Position numbers and translations under genes: made by a program. DNA of 64,000 bases from Caldifarciminota bacterium (lineage in GTDB: Bacteria > Hydrothermota > Tepidihabitantia > Tepidihabitantales > Tepidihabitantaceae): positions 29,505-93,504 of the forward strand of contig JAOABP010000008.1 in assembly GCA_026418295.1 (NCBI GenBank), in the 5' to 3' direction. Numbering within the stretch: the stretch's first letter is position 1; each line of letters opens with the position of its first letter. The notes below the pieces were generated by a model. That model saw only the letters and a list, made by a program, of their open reading frames with translations, ran no database searches and was not told the DNA's origin. This document shows positions 16,756-24,831 of the stretch, piece by piece.

Positions 16756-17718
16756 TTACTCTGCAAGATGATCATAGCCGGTAATTTTTAATGGAACTAC
16801 CTCCTCCCCCTCCTTAATAAACAAACCTTTACCTTCTCTCACATGGCCAATCCTTGTAATCTTCACATTCTTAATCATCTGAGGCAAGTTCCTTCTGCTG
16901 GTAAACAGCAGCTCATAATCCTCGCCTGCACTCAAGGCAAACTCCAGCGGATTCTTTCTCAGCTGCTGACACAATTTAATTGTAACAGGATGTAACGGCA
17001 GCTGGTCCGGGTCAATCACGATTTTCACTCGACTCAGAACGCTCAGCTGCCGGGCATCACTCCCCAAACCGTCTGAAGTATCAATCAATGCCGAAATCCT
17101 CAACCCCAGCGCGCGCATCACCTGGGCTCTTGGTACGGGACAGAGGTGGCGCTGAACCGCCAGTCGTATTCCTGCGGTACCTGCCGGCAATCTGACTCTT
17201 CCGGCAAGTATCAGCCTGCCGGTCTCGGCAAGTCCGGCATAACCGGTCAGATAGAGGAAATCACCGGGTTGCGCCCCGGAACGGAGCAGAGGTACCGCTG
17301 CCCTGCCCAATGCAGTTAGTGTTATCACCAGCCGGTCAAGAGCGATGATATCTCCGCCACCGATCTCACACCCCATCTCTTTGCATATCCGCTCCAGCCC
17401 CCGATACAACTGCCTTATCGCACGCAAATCGGTTTCCCGTGGCACCGCCAGCCCCACCACCAGCACCTTGGGTTCACCGCCCATCGCCACTACATCAGAA
17501 AGCGCAGCACATGCACATCTTGTCCCCACATCATAATAACTCATATAACTTAAATCAAAATGTACCCCTTCCGCATAGGTGTCTGTAGTCAGGACCGTAT
17601 TCCCATCCTTCAGAATCAGGGCGTCATCACCAATCCCGAGCTGAAGATTGCCCCGGCTGTGGATCTGCCGCTGAATTATCCGGATCAACCCCTGTTCTCC
17701 TAACTGGTTAATTCGCAC
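16756..17718 (-). CDS. thiL: Thiamine-monophosphate kinase
   Basis: The 320-residue protein matches ThiL: GIGDDA near residue 29, TTDTYAEGVHFD, then AALSDVVAMGGEP, a later IDTSDGLGSD, and SAGEDYELLF. It phosphorylates thiamine phosphate to thiamine diphosphate with ATP. The start codon is GTG at 17718, placed five bases after a TATCAT -10 box. It is divergent from a YjbQ-like gene tied to thiamine phosphate synthesis in E. coli. Confidence 0.94.
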   Translation of the reverse strand: MRINQLGEQGLIRIIQRQIHSRGNLQLGIGDDALILKDGNTVLTTDTYAEGVHFDLSYMSYYDVGTRCACAALSDVVAMGGEPKVLVVGLAVPRETDLRAIRQLYRGLERICKEMGCEIGGGDIIALDRLVITLTALGRAAVPLLRSGAQPGDFLYLTGYAGLAETGRLILAGRVRLPAGTAGIRLAVQRHLCPVPRAQVMRALGLRISALIDTSDGLGSDARQLSVLSRVKIVIDPDQLPLHPVTIKLCQQLRKNPLEFALSAGEDYELLFTSRRNLPQMIKNVKITRIGHVREGKGLFIKEGEEVVPLKITGYDHLAE

Positions 17719-17723
17719 TAGCT

Positions 17724-17752
17724 ATGATATCAAAAACCGGCTTAACGGGCAA
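17724..17752 (-). promoter_or_regulatory. Putative thiL promoter
   Basis: Minus strand: TTGCCC (17747-17752), 17 bp, TATCAT (17724-17729), five bases to the GTG. The -35 box is weak. Confidence 0.35.
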
Positions 17753-17773
17753 GAAGAAAAAAACGCTTCAGCA

Positions 17774-17801
17774 TTGACACGAGCGCAGCTGCTGTTATCA
17801 T
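17774..17801 (+). promoter_or_regulatory. Promoter of the YjbQ-like gene
   Basis: TTGACA (17774-17779), 16 bp, TATCAT (17796-17801), ten bases to the ATG at 17812. No proper Shine-Dalgarno spacing is possible. Confidence 0.65.
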
Positions 17802-17811
17802 ATTCGACAGG

Positions 17812-18213
17812 ATGGAATCCCTGACGATTAATACCCGGAAACGTACCGAACTGATCGACATCACAGCGCAGGTTGCCCGGCTCGTAGAAAAGAGCGGCAT
17901 TCGCTCCGGTGTCTGCATCCTTTATGTTCCCCATACGACCGCGGGCATTACGATCAACGAAAGTTATGACCCGGATGTGACTGAAGATATCACTGCGCTG
18001 CTCAACCGGCTCGTTCCGCCGGATCGGTCCTACCGGCACACCGAAGGCAACGCCGATGCCCATATTAAATCGGTGCTCGTCGGCTGCTCTTTGGTAATAC
18101 CGGTTGAAGACCATCGGCTAACGCTGGGCCGCTGGCAGGGAATATTTTTCTGCGAATTCGATGGACCCAGAACCCGGGAATGCCGGGTAAAAATTATCAG
18201 TGATCAGAAATAA
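17812..18213 (+). CDS. YjbQ/UPF0047 family protein (secondary thiamine-phosphate synthase type)
   Basis: The 133-residue protein has the UPF0047 signature: VPHTTAGITINESYDPDV, then HTEGNADAHIKS, and GRWQGIFFCEFDGPR. E. coli YjbQ has weak thiamine-phosphate-synthase activity. The divergent neighbour thiL, which acts on the product of that reaction, makes this role more plausible here. The cellular substrate remains uncertain. It is probably co-transcribed with the aminotransferase downstream. Confidence 0.9.
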   Translation: MESLTINTRKRTELIDITAQVARLVEKSGIRSGVCILYVPHTTAGITINESYDPDVTEDITALLNRLVPPDRSYRHTEGNADAHIKSVLVGCSLVIPVEDHRLTLGRWQGIFFCEFDGPRTRECRVKIISDQK

Positions 18214-18234
18214 ATCTAAAGCACAGGAGGAAAA

Positions 18235-19308
18235 ATGACGCACAAAAAACTTTTTGTCCCCGGACCAACCGAGGTGCGGGAAGAAATCCTGAAGGCTCAG
18301 GCACAGTGGATGATCGGCCACCGATCCAAGGAGTTTGGTGACCTCAACCACCGGTGTATAGAAAAGACCCGCCAGATACTCAAAACCAAGAATTATGTCT
18401 TCTGGTGGACTGCCTCCGGAACCGGACTGATGGAAGGTGCTATCCGCAATGTTGTCCGTAAAAAGGTACTCCATACCATTAATGGCGCCTTTTCCGACCG
18501 CTGGTTCAAAATCTCACAGGCGTGCGGCAAAGAACCGGGCGCGGTGCGGGTGGAATGGGGTAAGGCGGTCCGGCCGGAACTGGTTGATGCCGAACTTGCT
18601 AAGGGAGGATACGAAGCGGTAACCATCACCCAGAACGAAACCTCAACCGGTGTGCGGGCACCGATTGAGGAGCTCGCCACCATGATCCGGGAAAAATATC
18701 CCGATGTCCTGATTCTAGTCGATGCGGTCTCAAGTTTGATGGGCGACTGGTTTGACATTGACCGGCTTGGTCTGGATGTGGTGGTTGCATCAAGCCAGAA
18801 GTGCGTGGCACTGCCCCCGGGTCTGGCGGTGGCGATCGTTTCCCCCCGGGCAATGGAAAAATGCCGGACAATTCCCGATCGTGGCTACTACTTCGACTAC
18901 GAGGCGATGCTCAAGCGCTATGAAAAGGACCACCAGACGCCCACCACACCTGCAATCTCCCTTTTCTGGGCACTGGACAAGGAACTGGACTACATCCTTG
19001 CCGAAGGCATGGAAAAAAGGTATCAGCGCCATCTGGAAATGGCAAAATTCACCCGGGAATGGGCGAAAAAATACTTTGCGGTATTCCCGGAGCCGGGCTA
19101 CGAATCGGTCACCCTCACCACCGTTACTAATACCCGGGGTATCAGCGTCAAAGATCTGAACACCGCTCTCGGCGAGCGGGGCATGCAGATTTCAAACGGC
19201 TACGGTGACCTCAAGGAAAAAACCTTCCGGATTGCCCATATGGGGGATCTGACCTTAAACGATATGCAGGAAGTTACGCAGGCGATCGTTGACATTCTGA
19301 AACTGTGA
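18235..19308 (+). CDS. Class V aminotransferase (serine/alanine-glyoxylate type)
   Basis: The 357-residue PLP enzyme of fold type I opens with LFVPGPTEVREEIL and has the PLP-lysine context VVASSQKCVALPPG and an earlier ILVDAVSSLMG. This places it in the alanine-glyoxylate/serine-pyruvate aminotransferase group. The exact amino donor cannot be read from sequence; a phosphoserine or soluble-hydrogenase-type aminotransferase are alternatives. An AGGAGG site lies just before the ATG. Confidence 0.87.
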   Translation: MTHKKLFVPGPTEVREEILKAQAQWMIGHRSKEFGDLNHRCIEKTRQILKTKNYVFWWTASGTGLMEGAIRNVVRKKVLHTINGAFSDRWFKISQACGKEPGAVRVEWGKAVRPELVDAELAKGGYEAVTITQNETSTGVRAPIEELATMIREKYPDVLILVDAVSSLMGDWFDIDRLGLDVVVASSQKCVALPPGLAVAIVSPRAMEKCRTIPDRGYYFDYEAMLKRYEKDHQTPTTPAISLFWALDKELDYILAEGMEKRYQRHLEMAKFTREWAKKYFAVFPEPGYESVTLTTVTNTRGISVKDLNTALGERGMQISNGYGDLKEKTFRIAHMGDLTLNDMQEVTQAIVDILKL

Positions 19309-21575
19309 ACCGCTGGTTCGGGCTCGGGCTGGTACTGATTGCCACCAGTCTCGCTCAACCGGTCCTGAACCGGACCCAGGTGCGTGCCCGGTTCCAGCCC
19401 GAGCCCTACACTGATGCCCGCTATATCCGGCTGGCGGGCGGCATTATTATTGATATCCGCAGCGCCACTCCGCCAGCTGAAATCTCATCCCGCTACTGGC
19501 TTCTGCACTTTACTGCTCCAATTTACAACCACTGGCTCGCCACACTGAACAACCGCGGATTTGTCCCGGTCGCCTATCTTGCCTATCAAACACTGGTTGT
19601 GCGGGCACCTGCCAGTTGCACCCCTGATTCTATCGCCCGGCTCTGTCAGTCTCTGCCGATTGACTGGCATGGGCCATTTCTTCCGGAATACAAACTTGCC
19701 CCGGAATTCCGAAAACTGGGTGCCCGCGTCACCCGGCTGACCTGTGCCTGCTGGAAACCGGCAAGAACCGAAACACTCGATCTTTCGGCGCTCGACCCGG
19801 ATGATCGCAGTCGCCGGCTCGAAAGCCTCGCTACCCGGGATGAGATTTTCTGGATTCAAGCCCGGGGAAAGCCCGTATCATTCAATCGCAATGTGCAGTG
19901 GGTCCTCCAGTCCGGCTGGGACAGCACCATTCCTGACCCGGCTGGAAGCCGGCGCATCTGGCGTTGGGGCATCCGGGGACAGAACATGCTCATCGGGCTG
20001 TTTGACTCCGGAATCAACACTGAACATGACATGTTCTTTGACCCCTATTTCCCCCTGACTCAGCCGGGCATCTATCCTGATCACCGCAAGATTACCGCCT
20101 ATAAACTTTACTATAATGCTGCATTCGGCGACGCCCCTGGTGCCAACTATCACGGATCAGCAGTTGCGGGCACTCTCGCCGGCGAGGATTCTATCAACGG
20201 TAACGAAAGCGATCTTGAGGGCATGGCACCTGATGCCCGGATCTATTTCCTGGATATCGGCACCGCCAGCGGTCAGTATATCTATTCTGATGACCTGACC
20301 GAAATGCTCGATTCAGTCCGGCTCGGTCTCGGCATTCCGGAACCGGTCCGTCAGGTATCCGGCTCCTTCGGCACCATGGATTACCTTTCCGAATACCGGC
20401 TGGCAGATGCCTCTCTGGATGCGGTCTGCTGGCAGGACAAGAAATTTCTGGTAATCTGGGCTGCAGGCAACGGTGGCGGTACCCGTTACAAACTCGGTCA
20501 CCCCGCCTGTGCAAAAAATGCACTCACCGTCGGCGGCTGTGGCAATGGCACCAGGGCGAATTTGATTTACTCCCTCTCCTCTGCCGGTCCAACCCGTGAC
20601 AACCGGCTCAAACCCAATCTTGTGGCACCGGCAGAGAGCATCTGGACCGTTTATGGTGGCGGGATCAACTCCTACCGGGTCCGGGAAGGAACCAGCTTTG
20701 CTGCACCATCAGTCAGCGGTGCGCTCACTCTGCTCCGTCAGTACCTGAAAGAAGGCTGGTACCCGACCGGTCAGCCAGACCCGGAACACTCCATTTGCGA
20801 ACCCAGTTCGGCGCTGATGCGGGCATTAGCCATTACTGCTGCCGACACAAATGTCGGCCGGGAAACCATCCCGGACATCCGCACCGGCTGGGGCAGACTG
20901 AACCTATCCCGGGTTATGCACTTTCCGGACGACTCGCTCAGTCTGGTGTTTGTGGACGAAACCCTGGGGCTGGCAACCGGAGAATATGATGAATATGAGA
21001 TTACCATTAACCGCCGGGAACCGCTGCGTGTAGTTTTAACCTGGACCGACACAGCGGCCATGCCCAACGCCGAAATCGCCATTGTTAACGACCTGAATCT
21101 CGAACTGGAAAGCCCGGACCACAACCGCTACCGTGGTAATCAGCTCGCATTAAACCAGTCGATTCCCAATCCCGTGCTTTGGGACGAGCGTAATGTTGAG
21201 GAACTGATTCAACTCGCCCGGCCCATAACCGGCACCTGGAAAATCCGGGTTTACGCACGCAACATCTATACTGCCCGTCAACCCTATGCGCTTGTGGTCC
21301 ACGCGGGAATACAGGGGACCCCGGGAATCAGGGAAATGCCGGAAACGGTTCAGCTGCCAGCCCGCATCTGCCGGCTCGGTCAGATTCAAATGTTAATTCC
21401 ACCAAAAACCCGGTTCCGTCTCTGGTCGATCACCGGCACGCTGGTTGCTGATGTCTTTAACAATCAACTTCAGCCCTGCTATTGGAAAGCTCCAAACACA
21501 CCGGCTGGCGTTTACGTCCTCCAGACAGTAACTTCAAACTCAGTCCAGACTGGCAAAATCATTCTCCTGAAATAA
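19305..21575 (+). CDS. Secreted subtilisin-like (S8) serine protease with T9SS-type C-terminal domain
   Basis: The 756-residue protein has a signal peptide (to about residue 18) and a pro-region, then the catalytic triad Asp234 (GLFDSGIN), His283 (YHGSAVAGTLAGE) and Ser464 (GTSFAAPSVSG), with oxyanion Asn in WAAGNGGG. A beta-sandwich domain and a final Por-type sorting domain (TPAGVYVLQTV) follow. It would be exported and cell-surface attached or released. The GTG start overlaps the aminotransferase stop (GTGA). Confidence 0.9.
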   Translation: MNRWFGLGLVLIATSLAQPVLNRTQVRARFQPEPYTDARYIRLAGGIIIDIRSATPPAEISSRYWLLHFTAPIYNHWLATLNNRGFVPVAYLAYQTLVVRAPASCTPDSIARLCQSLPIDWHGPFLPEYKLAPEFRKLGARVTRLTCACWKPARTETLDLSALDPDDRSRRLESLATRDEIFWIQARGKPVSFNRNVQWVLQSGWDSTIPDPAGSRRIWRWGIRGQNMLIGLFDSGINTEHDMFFDPYFPLTQPGIYPDHRKITAYKLYYNAAFGDAPGANYHGSAVAGTLAGEDSINGNESDLEGMAPDARIYFLDIGTASGQYIYSDDLTEMLDSVRLGLGIPEPVRQVSGSFGTMDYLSEYRLADASLDAVCWQDKKFLVIWAAGNGGGTRYKLGHPACAKNALTVGGCGNGTRANLIYSLSSAGPTRDNRLKPNLVAPAESIWTVYGGGINSYRVREGTSFAAPSVSGALTLLRQYLKEGWYPTGQPDPEHSICEPSSALMRALAITAADTNVGRETIPDIRTGWGRLNLSRVMHFPDDSLSLVFVDETLGLATGEYDEYEITINRREPLRVVLTWTDTAAMPNAEIAIVNDLNLELESPDHNRYRGNQLALNQSIPNPVLWDERNVEELIQLARPITGTWKIRVYARNIYTARQPYALVVHAGIQGTPGIREMPETVQLPARICRLGQIQMLIPPKTRFRLWSITGTLVADVFNNQLQPCYWKAPNTPAGVYVLQTVTSNSVQTGKIILLK

Positions 21576-21608
21576 CATTCAGCAAACACTCGGGCAGAGC
21601 TATTATCT

Positions 21609-21638
21609 TTTGACTTCTGAGCCCTGCCCGCTTAAAAT
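21609..21638 (+). promoter_or_regulatory. Putative rocD promoter
   Basis: TTGACT (21609-21614), 18 bp, TAAAAT (21633-21638), about 27 bases before the TTG start. Confidence 0.4.
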
Positions 21639-21665
21639 AAGTTTAAAACAGGAAAGGAGTTTAAA

Positions 21666-22862
21666 TTGAATACCGCTGATTACATTCAACTTGAAGAAAA
21701 ATATTCCGCACACAATTATCACCCTCTGCCGGTCGTGCTCTGCAAAGGTGAAGGGGTCTGGGTGGAAGATGTTGAAGGCAGGCGTTACCTCGATATGCTT
21801 TCCGCCTATTCGGCACTCAACCAGGGACATCGCCACCCGCGCATCATTCAGACCCTGATTGAACAGGCAAACCGGCTGACCCTGACCTCACGGGCGTTTC
21901 ACACTGATCAGCTCGGTCCGCTCTGCCAGCTGCTTTGTGAGATCACGGGGCAGGAACAGGTGCTTTTGATGAACTCGGGTGCAGAGGCGGTGGAGACCGC
22001 AATCAAGTGCGCCCGGCGCTGGGGCTACACGAAAAAGGGAGTTCCGCCGGACCGGGCAGAAATCATTGTCTGCGCCAACAATTTTCACGGTCGGACGACC
22101 ACGATCATCAGTTTCTCCACCGAAGCGCTCTATCGCGACGGTTTCGGACCTTTTACCCCGGGCTTCAAAATCATCCCCTACGACAACCCTGATGCACTCG
22201 AACAGGCAATTAACAAAAACACGGTCGCCTTCCTGGTGGAGCCAATTCAGGGTGAAGCCGGAATTATTGTCCCCCGTCACGGCTATCTGCAGCGTGCCCG
22301 TGTCATCTGTCATCAGCACAACATCCTCTTCATCCTTGATGAAATCCAGACCGGTTTGGGCAGAACCGGACGACTCTTCTGTTACCAGTATGAAGATGTC
22401 CGACCTGATGTCCTGATTTTAGGCAAGGCGCTGGGCGGGGGCTGCATACCAATCTCCGCAGTTCTTACCTCCCGTGAAATCATGAGCGTATTTGTGCCGG
22501 GTAACCACGGCTCAACCTTTGGCGGCAATCCCCTCGCCTGCGCGGTTGCCCGGACCGCTGTCAGTGTAATTCTGGAAGAAAAGCTACCCGAACGGTCATC
22601 AGAACTGGGAACATATTTTCAGAGCCGGCTGAAAGCACTGAACTCCTCAAAAGTTAAGGAAATCCGGGGACGGGGGCTCTTCATCGGAGTAGAGCTCAAA
22701 CCCGAGGCCGGCACCGCCCGGGAATACTGCGAAAAACTGCTCCGGCTCGGCATCCTTGCCAAGGACACCCACGAGCAGGTGATCCGGTTTGCACCCCCGC
22801 TCGTAATCACCCGGGAGGAAATCGACTGGGCGCTGGAACGAATCGCTCAGGCACTTGCATAA
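21666..22862 (+). CDS. rocD: Ornithine aminotransferase
   Basis: The 398-residue class III PLP aminotransferase closely follows the ornithine-oxo-acid transaminase pattern: SAYSALNQGHRHPRI, NSGAEAVETAIK, VEPIQGEAGI, LDEIQTGLGRTG and the PLP lysine in LGKALGGG. It converts ornithine and 2-oxoglutarate to glutamate semialdehyde and glutamate. The start is TTG at 21666, five bases after a strong GGAAAGGAGT; no ATG is available nearby. Confidence 0.9.
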   Translation: MNTADYIQLEEKYSAHNYHPLPVVLCKGEGVWVEDVEGRRYLDMLSAYSALNQGHRHPRIIQTLIEQANRLTLTSRAFHTDQLGPLCQLLCEITGQEQVLLMNSGAEAVETAIKCARRWGYTKKGVPPDRAEIIVCANNFHGRTTTIISFSTEALYRDGFGPFTPGFKIIPYDNPDALEQAINKNTVAFLVEPIQGEAGIIVPRHGYLQRARVICHQHNILFILDEIQTGLGRTGRLFCYQYEDVRPDVLILGKALGGGCIPISAVLTSREIMSVFVPGNHGSTFGGNPLACAVARTAVSVILEEKLPERSSELGTYFQSRLKALNSSKVKEIRGRGLFIGVELKPEAGTAREYCEKLLRLGILAKDTHEQVIRFAPPLVITREEIDWALERIAQALA

Positions 22863-22868
22863 CTTTTT

Positions 22869-24062
22869 ATGCGGCTCCTTGCATTGCACCATCCTGCCGA
22901 TCTCAATTCAGAACTCGCCCGGGTGGGTGTTGACCAATGCGCATGGACGATCTTCTCCCAGAAAGCCGAGGTAATTCCGCTCAAAATCACCGGTATCTCG
23001 GTGGCAGCCGGCAACATTCTCAAGCAGACCGCCCTTGTCTGCGGCGCTGACTGCGCCCTGCACCGGGATGCCATCTCCGGAAGGGTGAAAAAAACTGATG
23101 CGATCCTCTTTGCCACCCCGCGCCAGTATGAACAGATCTGCCTCCGGCTGAAGCAACAGCCGGATTGTGCTGCCCGGCTCATCCCCGAGATCCGGACCCT
23201 GCTTGCTGCTGCCCGCCAGCCGCAGCGCCGGGTTAAACTCGGCCGCAAAACCCTGACGCTCAACCGCACCCTGATCATGGGTATACTCAACATAACCCCC
23301 GACTCCTTCTATGACGGCGGCCGGTATCTCAACCCGCATGCGGCACTGGAACGGGCACATCAGCTGGTGGAAGATGGTGCGGACATTCTGGATATCGGTG
23401 CCGAATCCACCCGCCCCGGTGCAGCACCGGTAACTCCGGAAGAACAGCTGAAACGGATCCTGCCCGTGCTCAAACCGCTGGTAAAAAAGACCCGGGTGCC
23501 GATCTCGATTGATACAACCAGCTCCCGTGTTGCTGAAACCGTGCTTGCCGAAGGTGCCGTACTCATTAACGATATCTCCGGGCTGAAGTTTGATCCCGCA
23601 CTTGCCCGGGTCTGCGCCCGATACAATGCCGGCTTAGTCCTGATGCACATCCGCGGCACCCCCCGCACCATGCAGCGCAATCCGGTCTATAAAGACCTGA
23701 TGGCGGAAATTACCGGCGAACTCCAGAAATCAATTCATCAGGCGCTTGAAGCCGGCGTCGCCTTTGAAAACCTGCTCGTTGATCCTGGTATCGGCTTTGG
23801 TAAAAAGCCGGAACACAATCTTGAAATCCTCCGCCGCCTTGCTGAACTGCGCACCCTGAACCGGCCGATTGTAATCGGACCCTCGCGGAAATCATTCATC
23901 GGCCATATCCTCAACCTCCCTCCGGAAGAACGGCTCGAAGGCACCATCACCAGCTGTATTGTCGGAGCACTCAACGGCGCCAGTATCGTCCGGGTTCATG
24001 ATGTTCTCCCGGTCCGCCGGGCGCTGCAGGTGCTGGCAGCGATTCAGTCCGGGGGGAGCTGA
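22869..24062 (+). CDS. folP: Dihydropteroate synthase with N-terminal extension
   Basis: The 397-residue protein has a typical DHPS barrel from about residue 135 (LIMGILNITPDSFYDGG, DILDIGAESTRPGA, PISIDTTSS, LVDPGIGFGK, GPSRKSF). It joins p-aminobenzoate and hydroxymethyl-dihydropterin diphosphate in folate synthesis. About 130 residues precede the barrel, longer than the E. coli enzyme. It starts six bases after rocD and lies two bases before cdaA. Confidence 0.95.
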   Translation: MRLLALHHPADLNSELARVGVDQCAWTIFSQKAEVIPLKITGISVAAGNILKQTALVCGADCALHRDAISGRVKKTDAILFATPRQYEQICLRLKQQPDCAARLIPEIRTLLAAARQPQRRVKLGRKTLTLNRTLIMGILNITPDSFYDGGRYLNPHAALERAHQLVEDGADILDIGAESTRPGAAPVTPEEQLKRILPVLKPLVKKTRVPISIDTTSSRVAETVLAEGAVLINDISGLKFDPALARVCARYNAGLVLMHIRGTPRTMQRNPVYKDLMAEITGELQKSIHQALEAGVAFENLLVDPGIGFGKKPEHNLEILRRLAELRTLNRPIVIGPSRKSFIGHILNLPPEERLEGTITSCIVGALNGASIVRVHDVLPVRRALQVLAAIQSGGS

Positions 24063-24064
24063 CT

Positions 24065-24811
24065 GTGATTTCCTTTATCCGTATCCGGCCGGTTGATATT
24101 ATTGACATCCTGCTGGTTACAGTCGCCACCTACTACTTCCTGCGCTTTATCCGCGGCACCCGGGCAATCCGCATGCTCTATGCCCTGCTCTTCCTTGTAC
24201 TTGTCGGCACGATCGCCCGGTGGCTTGACTTCAAGGCACTCGGGCTGATCATCAGCTCCCTGACCACCGTCTGGCTGGTGGCGTTTGTCATTCTCTTCCA
24301 GCCGGAAATCCGTAACCTCCTCTCCAGGTTCGGCCGTGCCCGCCCGATCCGTTTTCTCTTTCGCCCGGCCGCCGATTCAACTCTGGTTGAAGAGCTGGTC
24401 GCCGCTGCCGCCCAGTTAAGGGAGCGGAAAATCGGTGCCCTGATTGTCGTGGAACAGGAGATCGGACTGCGCGAATACACTGAAACCGGCAGCCGGCTTG
24501 AAGCCCGGGTCTCCGCACCACTGCTGGTCTCAATCTTCACTCCGCCTTCACCGCTCCATGACGGTGCGGTCATCATCTCCGGCAACCAGATCATCGCTGC
24601 CGGCTGCACCCTGCCGCTGGGTGAAGCCGAACCCGGACTGGGAATGCGCCATCGGGCTGCTGCCGGTATCACTACCCTGACCGATGCGGTCGCCATTGTC
24701 GTCTCAGAGACCACCGGCAACATCACCTTTGCCCGCCGGGGTCGGCTGTTAATCAATTTGACACCATCGCAATTGAAGTATAATTTAATGCAGGCAATTT
24801 TGAAGGTATAA
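24065..24811 (+). CDS. cdaA: Diadenylate cyclase (c-di-AMP synthase)
   Basis: The 248-residue protein has three N-terminal transmembrane helices and a DAC domain with the catalytic DGA at 166-168 and RHR at 195-197. It makes c-di-AMP from two ATP. The start is GTG two bases after folP. The regulator gene ybbR/cdaR and glmM, its usual partners in Firmicutes, are not adjacent. A folP-cdaA pair is seen in several other bacteria. Confidence 0.95.
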   Translation: MISFIRIRPVDIIDILLVTVATYYFLRFIRGTRAIRMLYALLFLVLVGTIARWLDFKALGLIISSLTTVWLVAFVILFQPEIRNLLSRFGRARPIRFLFRPAADSTLVEELVAAAAQLRERKIGALIVVEQEIGLREYTETGSRLEARVSAPLLVSIFTPPSPLHDGAVIISGNQIIAAGCTLPLGEAEPGLGMRHRAAAGITTLTDAVAIVVSETTGNITFARRGRLLINLTPSQLKYNLMQAILKV

Positions 24812-24831
24812 TGAACAAAGGAGCTTGAAAG

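Noticed and set aside
21593..21630. Hairpin after the subtilase gene as a terminator
   Set aside because: The CGGGCAG/CTGCCCG stem is short with a loop of over 20 bases and no T-run, and it overlaps the rocD promoter.
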